DNA of 64,000 bases from Rubellimicrobium sp. (GCA_020852925.1 JADYZU010000028.1:86274-150273); one strand, 5' to 3'. Shown: positions 16,983-26,720, counted from the first letter of the stretch. Program-made: numbers and translations. Notes: generated from the sequence alone by a model not told the origin.

Positions 16983-17630
16983 TCAAATGAATTTCCCGCC
17001 GGCCGCCCGCATCCGGAACGCGCGCGCCACCATGAGGCGGAACGGCACCAGTGCCACCAGCGCGATCCCGAGTTTCACCCCCAGATCCGCCAGCCCGAGC
17101 GACACCCACATCGGCGCCTGCGGCCCGAATGCCAGCAGCGGGGCCCCCTCTTGGGCCCAGACCACCGCCTCGCGCGCGGCAAGGGGAAACAGCGGGGCGA
17201 GCGTGGCCGAGAACGCGGTCGAGAAGAACACCGCCGTGTCCACCACCGAACTTGCCGCCGAGGCGACAAGCGGCGCGATCCACCACGACCGCCCCCGCAG
17301 CCGGTTGAACACGAGGATGTCAAAGCTTTGCGCCGCAAGGAAGGCCGCCGCCGATCCCACGGCGATGCGCAGGCTGACCGCCGGGCCGGATTCGAGCATC
17401 ACCTGCGTGCCGATCAGCGAACAGGCGATCCCGGTGGCAAAGCCGGCCAGCACCACGCGCCGCGCGGCCGCGGTGCCGTGCAGGCGGTTCACGATCTCGG
17501 TCACGAGAAAGGCGAAGGGATAGGTGAAGGCCCCCCAGGTCAGCAGCCCGTCAAGCAGCAGGAACTGCACGAGGACGTTCGACGCCACGACGATCACGGT
17601 CATGGCAAGGATGCCGGGCAGAAGGCGCAT
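16983..17630 (-). CDS. yhhQ: Queuosine precursor transporter (YhhQ/VUT family)
   Basis: This 215-residue inner-membrane protein has about six helices. It imports preQ0/preQ1-type precursors for the queuosine modification of tRNA. The family signature is the GLLTWGAFTYPFAFLVTEIVNRL block followed by a basic loop, then QSFDILVFNRLRGRSWWIAPLVAS. Length matches YhhQ. I found no clear preQ1 riboswitch in the 98 bases upstream. It probably belongs to the minus-strand run that begins with the thioesterase at 21539, or is transcribed from the preceding gap. Confidence 0.85.
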   Translation of the reverse strand: MRLLPGILAMTVIVVASNVLVQFLLLDGLLTWGAFTYPFAFLVTEIVNRLHGTAAARRVVLAGFATGIACSLIGTQVMLESGPAVSLRIAVGSAAAFLAAQSFDILVFNRLRGRSWWIAPLVASAASSVVDTAVFFSTAFSATLAPLFPLAAREAVVWAQEGAPLLAFGPQAPMWVSLGLADLGVKLGIALVALVPFRLMVARAFRMRAAGGKFI

Positions 17631-17728
17631 GGTTCAGGTCCGTTTTGGCAAGGTTGCGGCAACTTGGCCCGACCATGGCCGAAAAGGCCAAGGGGGGCGC
17701 GCCCGCTTACGCCCTGCCGCGGCCCGGG

Positions 17729-18601
17729 TCAATCCGGGATGCGGTATTCGACGATCTCGGTGCGCTGGAACCAGTTCTGGTTGTCGTCCGCCACCAGTGT
17801 GAGGCGGATGCCCTGCCCGTCGCTCCAGACCGCGATCCCCTCGAGATTGTCGTGCACGCCGACCGTGGTCTGGAGGTGTTCGCGTTCGTCCCCGCCGTTC
17901 AGGTCGAAGCTGCGCACCCGGCTGCGAAAGCCGATGCCGGCAAAGTCGCGTTCAAGCAGGTAAAGCCGCCCGTCGGGGCCGATGTCGGCGCCCACCGCCA
18001 GAAACGCCCCGCGTCGCGGGATCGTGAAGGCGATGTCCCAGGCGCCGTCGCGGAAACGGTAGACCGGAAAGGGGCGGTCGGCGCGACCGGACCGTTCGGG
18101 CAGGGTGTAGATCGCGCCATCCCGCCCGATGGCCAGCGATTCAAGCGCGGCATTGGGCTGCATCTGCGCGAAATCCGGGTGGCGGGGCAACAGCGACGGC
18201 GTGCCGTGCAGCCCGTCCTGCCGGCGCACCCGGGCATCCCCCTCGAAACTGATGTAGATGGTCCCGTCCGGGCCAAGGGCCAGTCCCTCGCTGTCGCCCT
18301 GCGACCGCGACATCGGCCGCCCGTTCCGGTCGGTGATCGCCGCCCGGTCCGTCACCTCGATCCCCGTGACCAGCCCGGCCGCATCGCGCAGGATCAGCCC
18401 CTGCACCAGCAACGCCCGGTCCGACAGGAACAGGGCCGACACGCCGTCATCCCCGATCTCGAGACCCGACAGCCCGGCGATGTCACCCCGGCCGGCGGTC
18501 CAGGTGAAACTGCCCAGCAGCACCGCATCGCCGGCCTGCACCAGGGCGGCAACAAGGGCCAGGCCGGCCGCGAGGGCGGCAGAGAGAACGGGAGGACGCA
18601 T
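17729..18601 (-). CDS. Secreted esterase-like-activity-of-phytase family protein
   Basis: This 290-residue exported protein has a signal peptide (about 1-23, ending in ALVQA). The beta-propeller-like domain contains [41 protein letters not shown] and [13 protein letters not shown], the repeated acidic pattern of the esterase-like phytase domain. It would act in the periplasm on a phosphoester or ester, but the enzymology of these proteins is poorly established. It begins 3 bases after mepA on the same strand, so they are probably cotranscribed. Confidence 0.8.
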   Translation of the reverse strand: MRPPVLSAALAAGLALVAALVQAGDAVLLGSFTWTAGRGDIAGLSGLEIGDDGVSALFLSDRALLVQGLILRDAAGLVTGIEVTDRAAITDRNGRPMSRSQGDSEGLALGPDGTIYISFEGDARVRRQDGLHGTPSLLPRHPDFAQMQPNAALESLAIGRDGAIYTLPERSGRADRPFPVYRFRDGAWDIAFTIPRRGAFLAVGADIGPDGRLYLLERDFAGIGFRSRVRSFDLNGGDEREHLQTTVGVHDNLEGIAVWSDGQGIRLTLVADDNQNWFQRTEIVEYRIPD

Positions 18602-18604
18602 CGC

Positions 18605-19561
18605 TCAGTTGCTGTCGAGCACGGCCCGGCACTGTGCCGGCAGTTCGCCCATGGTCAGGGGCGCGCGCGGCGGCGGCGGCGGGGGCGCGTCGGGATCGGG
18701 CGGCGGCGGGTTGAGGATGTTGTTCACCCACTCCTGCGCCTCGGCGCACCCATCGCCCGCGGGCACCGGATCCTGCGCCACGCAGGTGGGATCGCCGGCC
18801 GGACAGGCAAGGCGGACGTGGAAATGGGTGTTGTGCCCCGAGAGCGGCCGGATCTTGCTCAGCCACGACCGGTCGCCGGTCGCATTCGCGCACATCGCCA
18901 CCTTGGCGCCCGCAAAGACGAAGATCCGCTCGACTCGGGGATCCATCGCGGCCTGACGCAGGATCGCCTCGTGCTGCGGGGTCCAGTTCGCGTTGGTGAA
19001 GGCGCCGCCCTGCCGGTCCATGGCAATCGAGGAGATGCTCTCGCGCTCGTCACGGCTGAGGTTCAGGCGCGCGGGCGGCAGCATCCAGATATCGGCATCA
19101 AGCCCGACCTGATGGCTTGCGTGGCCGGTGAGGGCAGGACCGCCGCGCGGCTGGCCCAGATCGCCGATATAAAGCCCCTGCCAGCCGGGCTGCGTGGCGG
19201 CAAAACGCGACAGATCCTGAAGGAAACCGATCAGTTCCGGCGTCCCCCAGTTGCGGTTGCGCGACAGCCGCATCGCCTGCCAGGTGGCGCCGGTCTCGGG
19301 CATCTCGACCGCCCCGGCCAGGCAGCCGCGCGAATAGAAGCCGATGGCCCGCGACTCCTGCGCCGAAGGTCCGGGCACCGCCCCGAACAGGTTGCGGGCG
19401 ACGCGTGTATCGCCCGCGTTCTGCGCCGACAGCCGCGCCAGCACCTGATCCGGGCTTTCGCGCGCATCCGCAGCGCGCGGCGCGGCCGCAGGCGCGCCCC
19501 CGCCCCCCCCGCAGGAGCCAAGCAGAAGGACAAGCGCAAGCGCGGCGATGGGGCGGATCAT
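18605..19561 (-). CDS. mepA: Penicillin-insensitive murein endopeptidase (lipoprotein)
   Basis: This LAS-type zinc endopeptidase cuts D-Ala-meso-DAP cross-links in peptidoglycan. The track start at 19831 is inside the MFS gene; the ATG at 19561 begins a lipoprotein signal with lipobox LLGSC (Cys17), giving 318 residues. Zinc ligands are visible as His and Asp in GHASHQVGLDADIW and the HFHVRL motif near 220. Additional conserved cysteines (RGCLAG, LACPAGDPTC, GDGCAEAQEW) probably form disulfides. A proline-rich tail precedes the C-terminus. It overlaps the MFS gene end by 4 bases. Confidence 0.9.
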   Translation of the reverse strand: MIRPIAALALVLLLGSCGGGGGAPAAAPRAADARESPDQVLARLSAQNAGDTRVARNLFGAVPGPSAQESRAIGFYSRGCLAGAVEMPETGATWQAMRLSRNRNWGTPELIGFLQDLSRFAATQPGWQGLYIGDLGQPRGGPALTGHASHQVGLDADIWMLPPARLNLSRDERESISSIAMDRQGGAFTNANWTPQHEAILRQAAMDPRVERIFVFAGAKVAMCANATGDRSWLSKIRPLSGHNTHFHVRLACPAGDPTCVAQDPVPAGDGCAEAQEWVNNILNPPPPDPDAPPPPPPRAPLTMGELPAQCRAVLDSN

Positions 19562-20922
19562 GCGGGTCTCTCTCCGTCGCGGTCGACGAAGCGTAGCAGC
19601 AAAAGCCCCAGAAGGAAAAGCACGATCACCGGCGCCACTCCCAGTCGCACCGATCCGGTCGCCGCCGTGGCCAGCGTCACCAGCGCCGGCGCAAGAAAGG
19701 CCGTGGCCTTGCCGGTCAAGGCAAAGAGGCCGAAGGCCTCGGCCGGGCGGGCGGGATCGGCGTGGCGGATCATCATGGTCCGGCTGGCGGCATAGACCGA
19801 ACCGCCGGCCCCGCCGATGGCCGCGCCGCACAGGTAGAAGACGAGATCGGGAATGACCGATCCCTCGGCCAGCGGCAGGCCGAAGATCTGGTCGCGTGAC
19901 ATGCCGACGACCACCGCACTCACCACGATCAGCGCCCAGACCGAGGCCACGATCACCGGCTTTGGCCCGAATTTCGCGTCATGAAGGCCGCCGATCCAGG
20001 TCACGACCGCCGCCGTGATGGCGCCGACGATCCCGAAGATGCCGATCTGGATGATCGACCAGCCCAGCACAAGCGCGGCATAGACCCCGCCGATGGCATA
20101 GATGCCGTTCAGCGCATCGCGGTAGAGCATCGACGACACGAGGAACGCCCCGAGCGACCGGCGCTGCCGCAGCGAGGCGATGGTGGCCCACAACTCGTGC
20201 ACCACGCGCCCGATGGTCGGCGGAACGTCCGCGCGGGCGGCCGGTTCGCGCACCCAGAGGAAGAAGGGGATCATGAACACCGCACACCAGATCGCGGTAA
20301 AGGGCCCCACCGCGCGCGTTCCCTCGCGCAGCGCCGGGTCGAGGCCAAAGGCCGGTGCCTGCCCCAGAAGCGTCACCCCCGCGCTGTTCTCGGCCAGAAG
20401 CAGCAGCATCAGCGCCAGCGCGACGACGCCCCCCCAATAGCCGAACGCCGCCCCCGACCCCGAGATGCGCCCGACCGTGCGCTCGTCGCCAAGCGAGGGC
20501 AGGATCGCGTTCGAGACATTGATCCCCCCCTCGGCCGCGAAGAACCCGACCGAAAAGAGGACCAGCACAAGATAAAGCCCGGTCCCGTCCGGCAGCAGGA
20601 ACCACATCGACCAGGCGGCAAGGATGTAGATGGCGCCGAAGGCGGCGATCCACGGGATCTTGCGCCCCGAGGCATCGGCCCAGGCGCCGATGAAGGGCGC
20701 GGTGACGGCGATGACAAGGCCCGTGACGGTCTGGCCCAGGGTCCACAGGCTCTGGGCCCGGGCGTCGGCCAGATCAGGCGCCATCCCGCCTTGCATGAAA
20801 TGCCCGGACGCGACCGCGGCGAAATAGGGACCGAACACGAAGGTCAGCCCGAGGGTGAAATAGGGTTGCTGCGCCCAGTCGAAGAACATCCAGCCCCAGA
20901 TGCGGCGCCGTTCGCTGATCAT
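19558..20922 (-). CDS. UMF1/Atg22-like MFS transporter
   Basis: This 454-residue inner-membrane protein has about 12 helices. The N-terminal RRRIWGWMFFDWAQQPYFTLGLTFVFGPYF block is characteristic of the UMF1 family, the bacterial relatives of the vacuolar amino-acid effluxer Atg22. GAWADASGRKIPWI is the MFS loop 2-3 motif. The substrate is unknown in bacteria. It overlaps mepA by 4 bases, so expression of the two is coupled; a link to recycling of wall-derived peptides is only a suggestion. Confidence 0.85.
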   Translation of the reverse strand: MISERRRIWGWMFFDWAQQPYFTLGLTFVFGPYFAAVASGHFMQGGMAPDLADARAQSLWTLGQTVTGLVIAVTAPFIGAWADASGRKIPWIAAFGAIYILAAWSMWFLLPDGTGLYLVLVLFSVGFFAAEGGINVSNAILPSLGDERTVGRISGSGAAFGYWGGVVALALMLLLLAENSAGVTLLGQAPAFGLDPALREGTRAVGPFTAIWCAVFMIPFFLWVREPAARADVPPTIGRVVHELWATIASLRQRRSLGAFLVSSMLYRDALNGIYAIGGVYAALVLGWSIIQIGIFGIVGAITAAVVTWIGGLHDAKFGPKPVIVASVWALIVVSAVVVGMSRDQIFGLPLAEGSVIPDLVFYLCGAAIGGAGGSVYAASRTMMIRHADPARPAEAFGLFALTGKATAFLAPALVTLATAATGSVRLGVAPVIVLFLLGLLLLRFVDRDGERPA

Positions 20923-20996
20923 GCCCTGTCCCCCTTGGGCCTGCCCCCATGGGCCTGCCCCGCAGCAATGCCGAAAAGCGCCGGGGAGGCAAGCGT

Positions 20997-21539
20997 TCAG
21001 TCCGCGTCCCGCATCGGCGGCCAGGGCCGGGTGGCATCGGCCGCGACCCAGGCGGCAACCCAGTCCGGCATCGGCGGCGAGGCGGGATCCTGTCCCATCG
21101 CCGCGAGCACGCGGGCGGGCGGCAAGACTCCGTCAGGCCCGGTGATCGCCGCCCGCAACAGCGCATGCCCCGCGCATTCGCCATCGACCTTCCACAGCGA
21201 CTGGTCCGAATAGAGAAAGCGCCCGTCCCAGCACAGGCCGCGGCTGCGCATGGTCAGCCTCTCGAACACATGCACCCGGCGGCGCCAGCGCACCGAGGCC
21301 CCGGCAATCACCATCGCCCAGCCATTCGCGCGCAGCACCTTCATGAGCCCCATGCGCCGCGCCATCGGCAACCGCCCCAGATCATAGAGCGTGAGCGTGC
21401 GGCCGTTGTTCAGTTCGCGCCACATGTCGATATCGACCGGCCAGCACAGATGCCGGCTTTCGTGCGTATCGGTGACGGCCAGCGGCGCATCGTTGCGATG
21501 GCGCCAGAGTTGCCAGCCCAGACGAAGGAACGGATACAT
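20997..21539 (-). CDS. Thioesterase-family (THEM6-like, hot-dog fold) protein
   Basis: This 180-residue protein starts at the conserved MYPFLRLGWQLWRHR (ATG at 21539) rather than the track start. The block HLCWPVDIDMWRELNNGRTLTLYDLGRL resembles 4-hydroxybenzoyl-CoA/acyl-CoA thioesterase proteins of the THEM6 group, and RRVHVFERLTMRSRGLCWDGRFLYSDQSLW completes the hot-dog pattern. It probably hydrolyses an acyl-CoA. It precedes the MFS gene by 74 bases on the same strand. Confidence 0.75.
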   Translation of the reverse strand: MYPFLRLGWQLWRHRNDAPLAVTDTHESRHLCWPVDIDMWRELNNGRTLTLYDLGRLPMARRMGLMKVLRANGWAMVIAGASVRWRRRVHVFERLTMRSRGLCWDGRFLYSDQSLWKVDGECAGHALLRAAITGPDGVLPPARVLAAMGQDPASPPMPDWVAAWVAADATRPWPPMRDAD

Positions 21540-21676
21540 GAAAGGCACCGCCGGGGTTCGTTGACCTGCGCAAGCCATTGCCCCGGCCCGCGCCCCGGTT
21601 CAACCCGTGACGCCGGGTCGCCGGGGGATTGTCCTTCGGCCCCCGGACCACTAGGTGAGGGCGCGATGCGGCAAGG

Positions 21677-21973
21677 ATGCACGACATGCTGACGATCCTC
21701 CAGACCCTCCTGATGGTGCTGTCCATCGCGCAATTCCTGGTGCTTGCGCATTTCATCATGTCGTGGCTGATCGGATTTCAGGTGCTGAACCTGCGCCAGC
21801 CTGTGGTGGCGCAGGTCTGGCAGGGCCTGAACCGGGTGCTCGAGCCGCTCTATGGCCCGATCCGCCGCATCCTGCCGGACATGGGCGGCATCGACCTGTC
21901 ACCCATCGTCGTGCTCATCGGGATCTATGCCCTCGAGCGGCTGATCACCAACAACATGCCGGCCTTCATCTAG
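21677..21973 (+). CDS. yggT: YggT-family membrane protein
   Basis: This 98-residue protein has two hydrophobic segments (about 8-32 and 70-92) separated by the family signature RVLEPLYGPIRRILPDMGGIDLSPI. YggT proteins are associated with cell division or osmotic phenotypes, without a defined biochemical role. Its last 4 bases overlap the convergent tauE-like gene end. Confidence 0.9.
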   Translation: MHDMLTILQTLLMVLSIAQFLVLAHFIMSWLIGFQVLNLRQPVVAQVWQGLNRVLEPLYGPIRRILPDMGGIDLSPIVVLIGIYALERLITNNMPAFI

Positions 21974-22734
21974 CCCCGGAGATCCCACAGCAGCCGCAGC
22001 GCAAGCAGCGTCGATGTGGTGACAAGCAGCGGCTTGATGATCCTGGCGCCTCGCCGCATCGCCAGCCGGGACCCGAATGCGGCCCCCGCGATCTGCGCCG
22101 CCCCCATGGCAAGGCCGGTCACCCACCAGGGCGAGGCTACAAGGGCAAAGGCCACGAGCCCGCCCACATTCGAGGCCAGGTTGAGAAGCTTCGTATGCGC
22201 GGTGGCCCGCAGGACGCCGTAACCCGCCAGCGTGACGAACCCCAGCATGTAGAACGACCCCGCCCCGGGACCGATCAGCCCGTCATAGAACCCCGCCGCA
22301 GACACCACGCCCAGCGTGAAAGCCCCGGGACCAAGGCGCGCGACCCGGTCGCGATCGTCAAGACCGGGCTTCAGCGCGAAAAAGAGCGCGATGCCGATGA
22401 GGACAACCGGCAGCGCCGCCCGGATCAGACCGACCGGCAGCGCACTGGTCAGGAACGCGCCCGCGACCGAGGCAGAAAAGGCCACAAGGGCCGCGCGCCA
22501 TTGCCGGCGCAGATCCACATGCCCGGCGCGGGCATAGCTGGCGGCAGCCGCCCCGGCGCCGAACAGGCCCTGAAGCTTGTTCGTGGCCAGCGCCGTGACG
22601 GGATTGGCCCCCGCCAGCAGCAGCACCGGCACGGTGATGAGCCCGCCCCCCCCGGCGATGGAATCGACAAAGCCCGCCACAAAGGCCGCGATCACCAGAA
22701 GGGCCAGGATCTCGATCGCCACCTCGAACGCCAT
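21970..22734 (-). CDS. TauE/SafE-family anion exporter
   Basis: This 254-residue inner-membrane protein has about eight helices. It belongs to the sulfite/organosulfonate exporter family, whose substrates also include other small anions. The signature GFVDSIAGGGGLITVPVLLLAG is at residues 17-38. I chose the ATG at 22734; the longer track start lies within serB. It starts 16 bases after the serB stop on the same strand. Confidence 0.85.
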   Translation of the reverse strand: MAFEVAIEILALLVIAAFVAGFVDSIAGGGGLITVPVLLLAGANPVTALATNKLQGLFGAGAAAASYARAGHVDLRRQWRAALVAFSASVAGAFLTSALPVGLIRAALPVVLIGIALFFALKPGLDDRDRVARLGPGAFTLGVVSAAGFYDGLIGPGAGSFYMLGFVTLAGYGVLRATAHTKLLNLASNVGGLVAFALVASPWWVTGLAMGAAQIAGAAFGSRLAMRRGARIIKPLLVTTSTLLALRLLWDLRG

Positions 22735-22750
22735 GCCCGCCTCCGGCCCG

Positions 22751-23617
22751 TCAGGAAATGAAATCCGCCCGGGCGTAGCCCTGAAGGAAGAGCAGCGCCG
22801 ACAGATCGGCATGGTTGACCCGCACGCGCACCCGTTCCTGCAAGGCGGGCTTGCCATGAAGCGCAACCCCTGTGCCGGCGGCCAGCAGCATCGGCAGGTC
22901 GTTCATCCCGTCACCGACGGCCAGCGCCTCGGCAAGGGCGATGCCCTCGCGGGCGGCGATCTCGGCCAACGCGTCGCGCTTCGCTTCGCGCCCGAGGATC
23001 GGCTCGGCCACTTCGCCGGTCAGGCGCCCGCCCTCGGCAAGCAGGACGTTGGCCCGCGTCTCGTGAAAGCCGAGTCTGGCGCCGATCGGGCCGGCAAAGG
23101 CGGTGAACCCGCCCGAGACCAGGGCACAATGCGCCCCGTTCGCCTTCATCGTCGCCACAAGTTCGCGCCCGCCGGGCATGAGCGTGATACGGGTCGCAAG
23201 AACCCTGTCGATGACCCCGGCCTCAAGTCCGCGCAACAGCGCCACCCGTTCGCGAAGCGCGCCCTCGAAGCCGATCTCGCCGTTCATCGCCCGGGCGGTG
23301 ATCGCCGCCACATGGGCACCCACGCCGGCCTCGTCGGCCAGTTCGTCGATGCACTCCTGCGCGATCATGGTCGAATCCATGTCGGCGATGAGCAACCTTT
23401 TCCGGCGGCCGGCGGCAGGTTGCACGATCAGGTCGATGCCCTGATCCTGAAGTTCCTGCCAGCGTTGACCGGCATCGCCGGGAAGGACCGGCAGGTCGAA
23501 TTCCGCCGCCTCTCTGGGCGAGAGCCAGCGCGCGTCGCCGCCTTGCCAATGCGCGCGCAGGCCCTCGAGCGTGGTCGGGTCAAGGGCCCCGGGGCTGACA
23601 AGCGAGGCGATGAACAT
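22751..23617 (-). CDS. serB: Phosphoserine phosphatase
   Basis: This HAD-family enzyme performs the last step of serine synthesis. The 288-residue protein has an N-terminal ACT-like region (about 1-70) and a catalytic domain with DMDST (nucleophile Asp79, acid Asp81), VSGGFTAFAGPI and GDGMNDLPML. It is divergent from serC-serA across a 253-base region containing two palindromes and a likely serC RNA element, so all three serine genes are grouped but separately promoted. Confidence 0.94.
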   Translation of the reverse strand: MFIASLVSPGALDPTTLEGLRAHWQGGDARWLSPREAAEFDLPVLPGDAGQRWQELQDQGIDLIVQPAAGRRKRLLIADMDSTMIAQECIDELADEAGVGAHVAAITARAMNGEIGFEGALRERVALLRGLEAGVIDRVLATRITLMPGGRELVATMKANGAHCALVSGGFTAFAGPIGARLGFHETRANVLLAEGGRLTGEVAEPILGREAKRDALAEIAAREGIALAEALAVGDGMNDLPMLLAAGTGVALHGKPALQERVRVRVNHADLSALLFLQGYARADFIS

Positions 23618-23704
23618 GGTGAACTCCGGGCCAGGGCTTCGGGCGAGGCATGCGCCAGTTGCCCCCCGGGGACAAGGCGTTCCGGTGTCACCGCATGACA
23701 GAAT

Positions 23705-23752
23705 GCGTTTTTCTCGAAAAACGCGATTCCCGTGCTTTTCGCGAAAAGCACG
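23705..23752. repeat. Two adjacent intergenic palindromes (serB-serC gap)
   Basis: The first, GCGTTTTTC-TC-GAAAAACGC at 23705-23724, is an 18-base inverted repeat with a 2-base centre. The second, at 23731-23752, is a perfect 22-bp palindrome made of CGTGCTTTTCG and its reverse complement. They are 6 bases apart. The second shares the TTCGCGAA centre with palindromes at 51048, 60303 and 60363. Confidence 0.85.
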
Positions 23753-23819
23753 AAGCGACCGGCCGATTCCGGGGCGGGACGATTTGCCGCTTGTGCAGCA
23801 TCCGGCGCTGCCTTAGCAC

Positions 23820-23868
23820 TGACGGCGGGACACGCCCCCCCAACGGGGCGCGATTATCTGGAAGGGTA
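23820..23868 (+). promoter_or_regulatory. Candidate serC-motif RNA element in the serC leader
   Basis: Just before the serC start the leader can form tandem hairpins (GGCG-GGACA-CGCC, then CCCC-AAC-GGGG) or one alternative hairpin (CGCCCC/GGGGCG), followed by ATTATCTGGAAGGGTAGC and the ATG. A conserved two-hairpin 'serC motif' upstream of serC-serA in Alphaproteobacteria is established, and location and architecture agree. I could not compare with the covariance model. Confidence 0.5.
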
Positions 23869-23870
23869 GC

Positions 23871-25022
23871 ATGACCACGACCCCAAGACCGGCCGCGCGG
23901 CCGGACAACCCGCGCTTCTCGTCCGGCCCCTGTGCCAAGATCCCCGGATTCACCCTCGACATGCTTGCCGGTGCGCCCCTTGGCCGGTCGCATCGTTCAG
24001 CCCTGGGCAAAGGCAGGCTGCGCGAGGCCATCGACCTGACCCGCGACGTGCTGCGTGTGCCGCCCGAATGGCGCATCGGCATCGTTCCCGCCTCGGACAC
24101 CGGCGCGGTCGAGATGGCGCTCTGGTCGCTTCTGGGCGCGCGCGGGGTCGAGATGCTCGCGTGGGAGAGTTTCGGCGAAGGCTGGATCACGGATGTGGTG
24201 AAGCAGCTTGGCCTCGATCCGCTCGTCCGTCGCGCCGAATACGGGCATCTGCCCGATCTGGCCGCGGTCGATTTCGGCAATGACGTGGTCTTCACCTGGA
24301 ACGGCACCACCTCGGGCGTGCGGGTGCCCGACGGCGACTGGATCGCCGCCGATCGCGAGGGGCTGACCATCTGCGATGCCACCTCGGCCGCCTTTGCGAT
24401 GGACCTGCCCTGGGACCGGCTCGATGTCACGACCTTCTCCTGGCAGAAGGCGCTGGGCGGCGAGGGGGCGCATGGCGTCATCATCCTCTCGCCCCGTGCC
24501 GTTCGGCGCCTCGAGAGTTACCGGCCCGCCTGGCCCCTGCCCAAGATCTTCCGCCTGACCAAGGGGGGCAAGCTGATCGAGGGAATCTTCGAGGGCGAGA
24601 CGATCAACACGCCCTCGATGCTCTGTGTCGAGGATTACCTCGTCGCGCTGAAATGGGCGCAGGGGATCGGCGGCCTGCCCGCGCTGATCGCGCGCAGCGA
24701 GGCGAATGCGAAGGTCATCGCCGATTTCGTCGCCGCGCGCGACTGGATCGCGAATCTGGCCGCGGATCCGGCCACCGCCTCCTGCACTTCGGTCTGCCTG
24801 CGCTTTGCCGATCCACGGATCGGCGACGGGGCGGCCTTTGCCAAAGCGGTGGCCAGGCGGCTCGAGGCCGAGGGCGTGGCCCTTGACATCGGCGCCTACC
24901 GCGACGCGCCGCCGGGGCTGCGCATCTGGTGCGGCTCGACCGTCGAGACCGCGGATGTCGCCGCCCTCATGCCGTGGATCGACTGGGCCTTTGCCACGGA
25001 AATCGCGGCGCTCCGGGCCTGA
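23871..25022 (+). CDS. serC: Phosphoserine aminotransferase
   Basis: This 383-residue PLP enzyme converts 3-phosphohydroxypyruvate to phosphoserine. [15 protein letters not shown] opens the class V fold. The PLP-lysine is in [16 protein letters not shown] (about residue 200). [23 protein letters not shown] is characteristic of the alphaproteobacterial SerC type, which is somewhat longer than the Escherichia coli enzyme. It is followed by serA after 65 bases, giving the usual serC-serA operon. Confidence 0.95.
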   Translation: MTTTPRPAARPDNPRFSSGPCAKIPGFTLDMLAGAPLGRSHRSALGKGRLREAIDLTRDVLRVPPEWRIGIVPASDTGAVEMALWSLLGARGVEMLAWESFGEGWITDVVKQLGLDPLVRRAEYGHLPDLAAVDFGNDVVFTWNGTTSGVRVPDGDWIAADREGLTICDATSAAFAMDLPWDRLDVTTFSWQKALGGEGAHGVIILSPRAVRRLESYRPAWPLPKIFRLTKGGKLIEGIFEGETINTPSMLCVEDYLVALKWAQGIGGLPALIARSEANAKVIADFVAARDWIANLAADPATASCTSVCLRFADPRIGDGAAFAKAVARRLEAEGVALDIGAYRDAPPGLRIWCGSTVETADVAALMPWIDWAFATEIAALRA

Positions 25023-25087
25023 CCTCCTGACTTGCCGGCGCCCCGCGGCAGGGGCGCCCCCACCGCATCCCATCGAAGGACAGACAG

Positions 25088-26683
25088 ATGGCCCCCAGGG
25101 TTCTCATCTCGGACGAATTGTCGGACGCCGCCGTGCAGATCTTTCGCGACCGCGGCATCGAAGTCGATTTCCAGCCCGCTCTCGGCAAGGACAAGGAGGC
25201 CCTTCTCGAGGTGATCGGCCGCTATGACGGCCTCGCCATCCGCTCGGCCACGAAGGTGAGCGAGAAGGTGATCGCCGCCGCCGGCAGGCTGCGCGTGATC
25301 GGTCGCGCGGGGATCGGGGTCGACAATGTCGACATCCCGGCCGCGTCGAAGAAGGGCATCATCGTGATGAACACGCCCTTCGGCAATTCGATCACCACCG
25401 CCGAACATGCGATCGCGATGATGATGGCGGTGGCCCGCCAGATCCCCGAGGCGAACGCCTCGACCCAGGCCGGCAAATGGGAAAAATCGCGCTTCATGGG
25501 CGTGGAACTGACCGGCAAGACCCTGGGCGTGATCGGCGCGGGCAATATCGGCTCGATCGTCATCGACCGCGGGCACGGGCTGCGGATGAAGGTGATCGCC
25601 TATGATCCCTTCCTCGGGCAGGAGCGGGCGGACGATCTGAAGGTCGAGAAGGTGGACCTTGACGATCTGCTGGCCCGCGCCGATTTCATCACCCTGCATG
25701 TGCCGCTGACCGAGGCCACCCGCAACATCCTCAGCCGCGAGCGCCTGTCGCAGACCAAGCCGGGCGTGCGCATCGTCAACTGCGCCCGTGGCGGCCTGAT
25801 CGACGAGGCGGCGCTGGCCGACCTGCTGAAATCGGGCCATGTCGCCGGGGCCGCGCTTGATGTGTTCGCGGTCGAGCCGGCAAGGGAAAACGTCCTGTTC
25901 GGCCTGCCCGACGTGGTCTGCACCCCGCATCTGGGCGCGGCCACCACCGAAGCGCAGGAGAATGTGGCCCTGCAGGTGGCCGAGCAGATGTCGGACTATC
26001 TGCTGAGCGGGGCGGTGACGAATGCGCTCAACATGCCTTCGGTCACGGCGGACGAGGCGCGGGTGATGGGGCCGTGGATCCGGCTGGCGGGGCATCTGGG
26101 CAATTTCGTCGGACAGATGACGGATGAGCCGATCAGCGCGGTCAATGTCCTGTTTGACGGGGTGGTGAGCACGATGAACCTGCGCGCCCTTGAATGCGCG
26201 GTGGTGGCGGGGATCATGCGCCGCGCGAATCCGGACGTGAACCTTGTTTCGGCGCCGGTGATCGCCCGCGAACGCGGGATGCAGATTTCCGTCACGCGGC
26301 AGGAACAATCCGGCATGTTCGAGGGGTTCATCAAGGTCACGGTGGTGACGAACCAGCGCGAACGCTCGGTGGCGGGGACCGTGTTCTCGGACGGCAAGCC
26401 GCGGTTCATCCAGATCAAGGGGATCAATGTCGATGCCGAGGTGGGCGCCCACATGATCTATACCACCAACGACGATTCGCCCGGCGTCATCGGCGCGCTG
26501 GGTCAGACCATGGGCGAGAACGGGGTGAACATCGCCAACTTCACCCTTGGCCGTTCTGCCCGCGGCGGCGAGGCGATCGCCATTCTCCACATCGACGATC
26601 CCGTGCCCGACGCGGTGCTGGCGCGTCTGCGCGCCACCGGCAGGTTCCATCAGGTGACCGCCCTGAGTTTCGACGTGGGGTGA
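25088..26683 (+). CDS. serA: D-3-phosphoglycerate dehydrogenase
   Basis: This enzyme carries out the first committed step of serine synthesis. The 531-residue length fits the long SerA type with a catalytic/NAD domain (1-310), an intervening ASB domain (about 315-450) and a C-terminal ACT domain (about 455-530) for serine feedback. Motifs are GAGNIGSIVIDRG, NCARGGLIDEAAL, DVFAVEP and TPHLGAATTEAQENV, carrying the Arg-Glu-His triad. The ACT domain reads YTTNDDSPGVIGALGQTMGENGVNIANF. Confidence 0.96.
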   Translation: MAPRVLISDELSDAAVQIFRDRGIEVDFQPALGKDKEALLEVIGRYDGLAIRSATKVSEKVIAAAGRLRVIGRAGIGVDNVDIPAASKKGIIVMNTPFGNSITTAEHAIAMMMAVARQIPEANASTQAGKWEKSRFMGVELTGKTLGVIGAGNIGSIVIDRGHGLRMKVIAYDPFLGQERADDLKVEKVDLDDLLARADFITLHVPLTEATRNILSRERLSQTKPGVRIVNCARGGLIDEAALADLLKSGHVAGAALDVFAVEPARENVLFGLPDVVCTPHLGAATTEAQENVALQVAEQMSDYLLSGAVTNALNMPSVTADEARVMGPWIRLAGHLGNFVGQMTDEPISAVNVLFDGVVSTMNLRALECAVVAGIMRRANPDVNLVSAPVIARERGMQISVTRQEQSGMFEGFIKVTVVTNQRERSVAGTVFSDGKPRFIQIKGINVDAEVGAHMIYTTNDDSPGVIGALGQTMGENGVNIANFTLGRSARGGEAIAILHIDDPVPDAVLARLRATGRFHQVTALSFDVG

Positions 26684-26692
26684 GGGCCGGCC

Positions 26693-26720
26693 GGCAGGGG
26701 CGCGGGGCCGCGCCCTTGCC
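26693..26720 (+). terminator. Probable terminator hairpin after serA
   Basis: GGCAGGGGCGCG and CGCGCCCTTGCC pair over about 12 bp with one G-T pair and a tight GGGC loop, 10 bases after the serA stop. No T run follows, so it may instead protect the mRNA 3' end. Confidence 0.5.

Noticed and set aside
17631-17728. preQ1 riboswitch upstream of the queuosine transporter
   Set aside because: No preQ1-I or preQ1-II type hairpin with an A-rich tail overlapping the ribosome-binding site could be seen.
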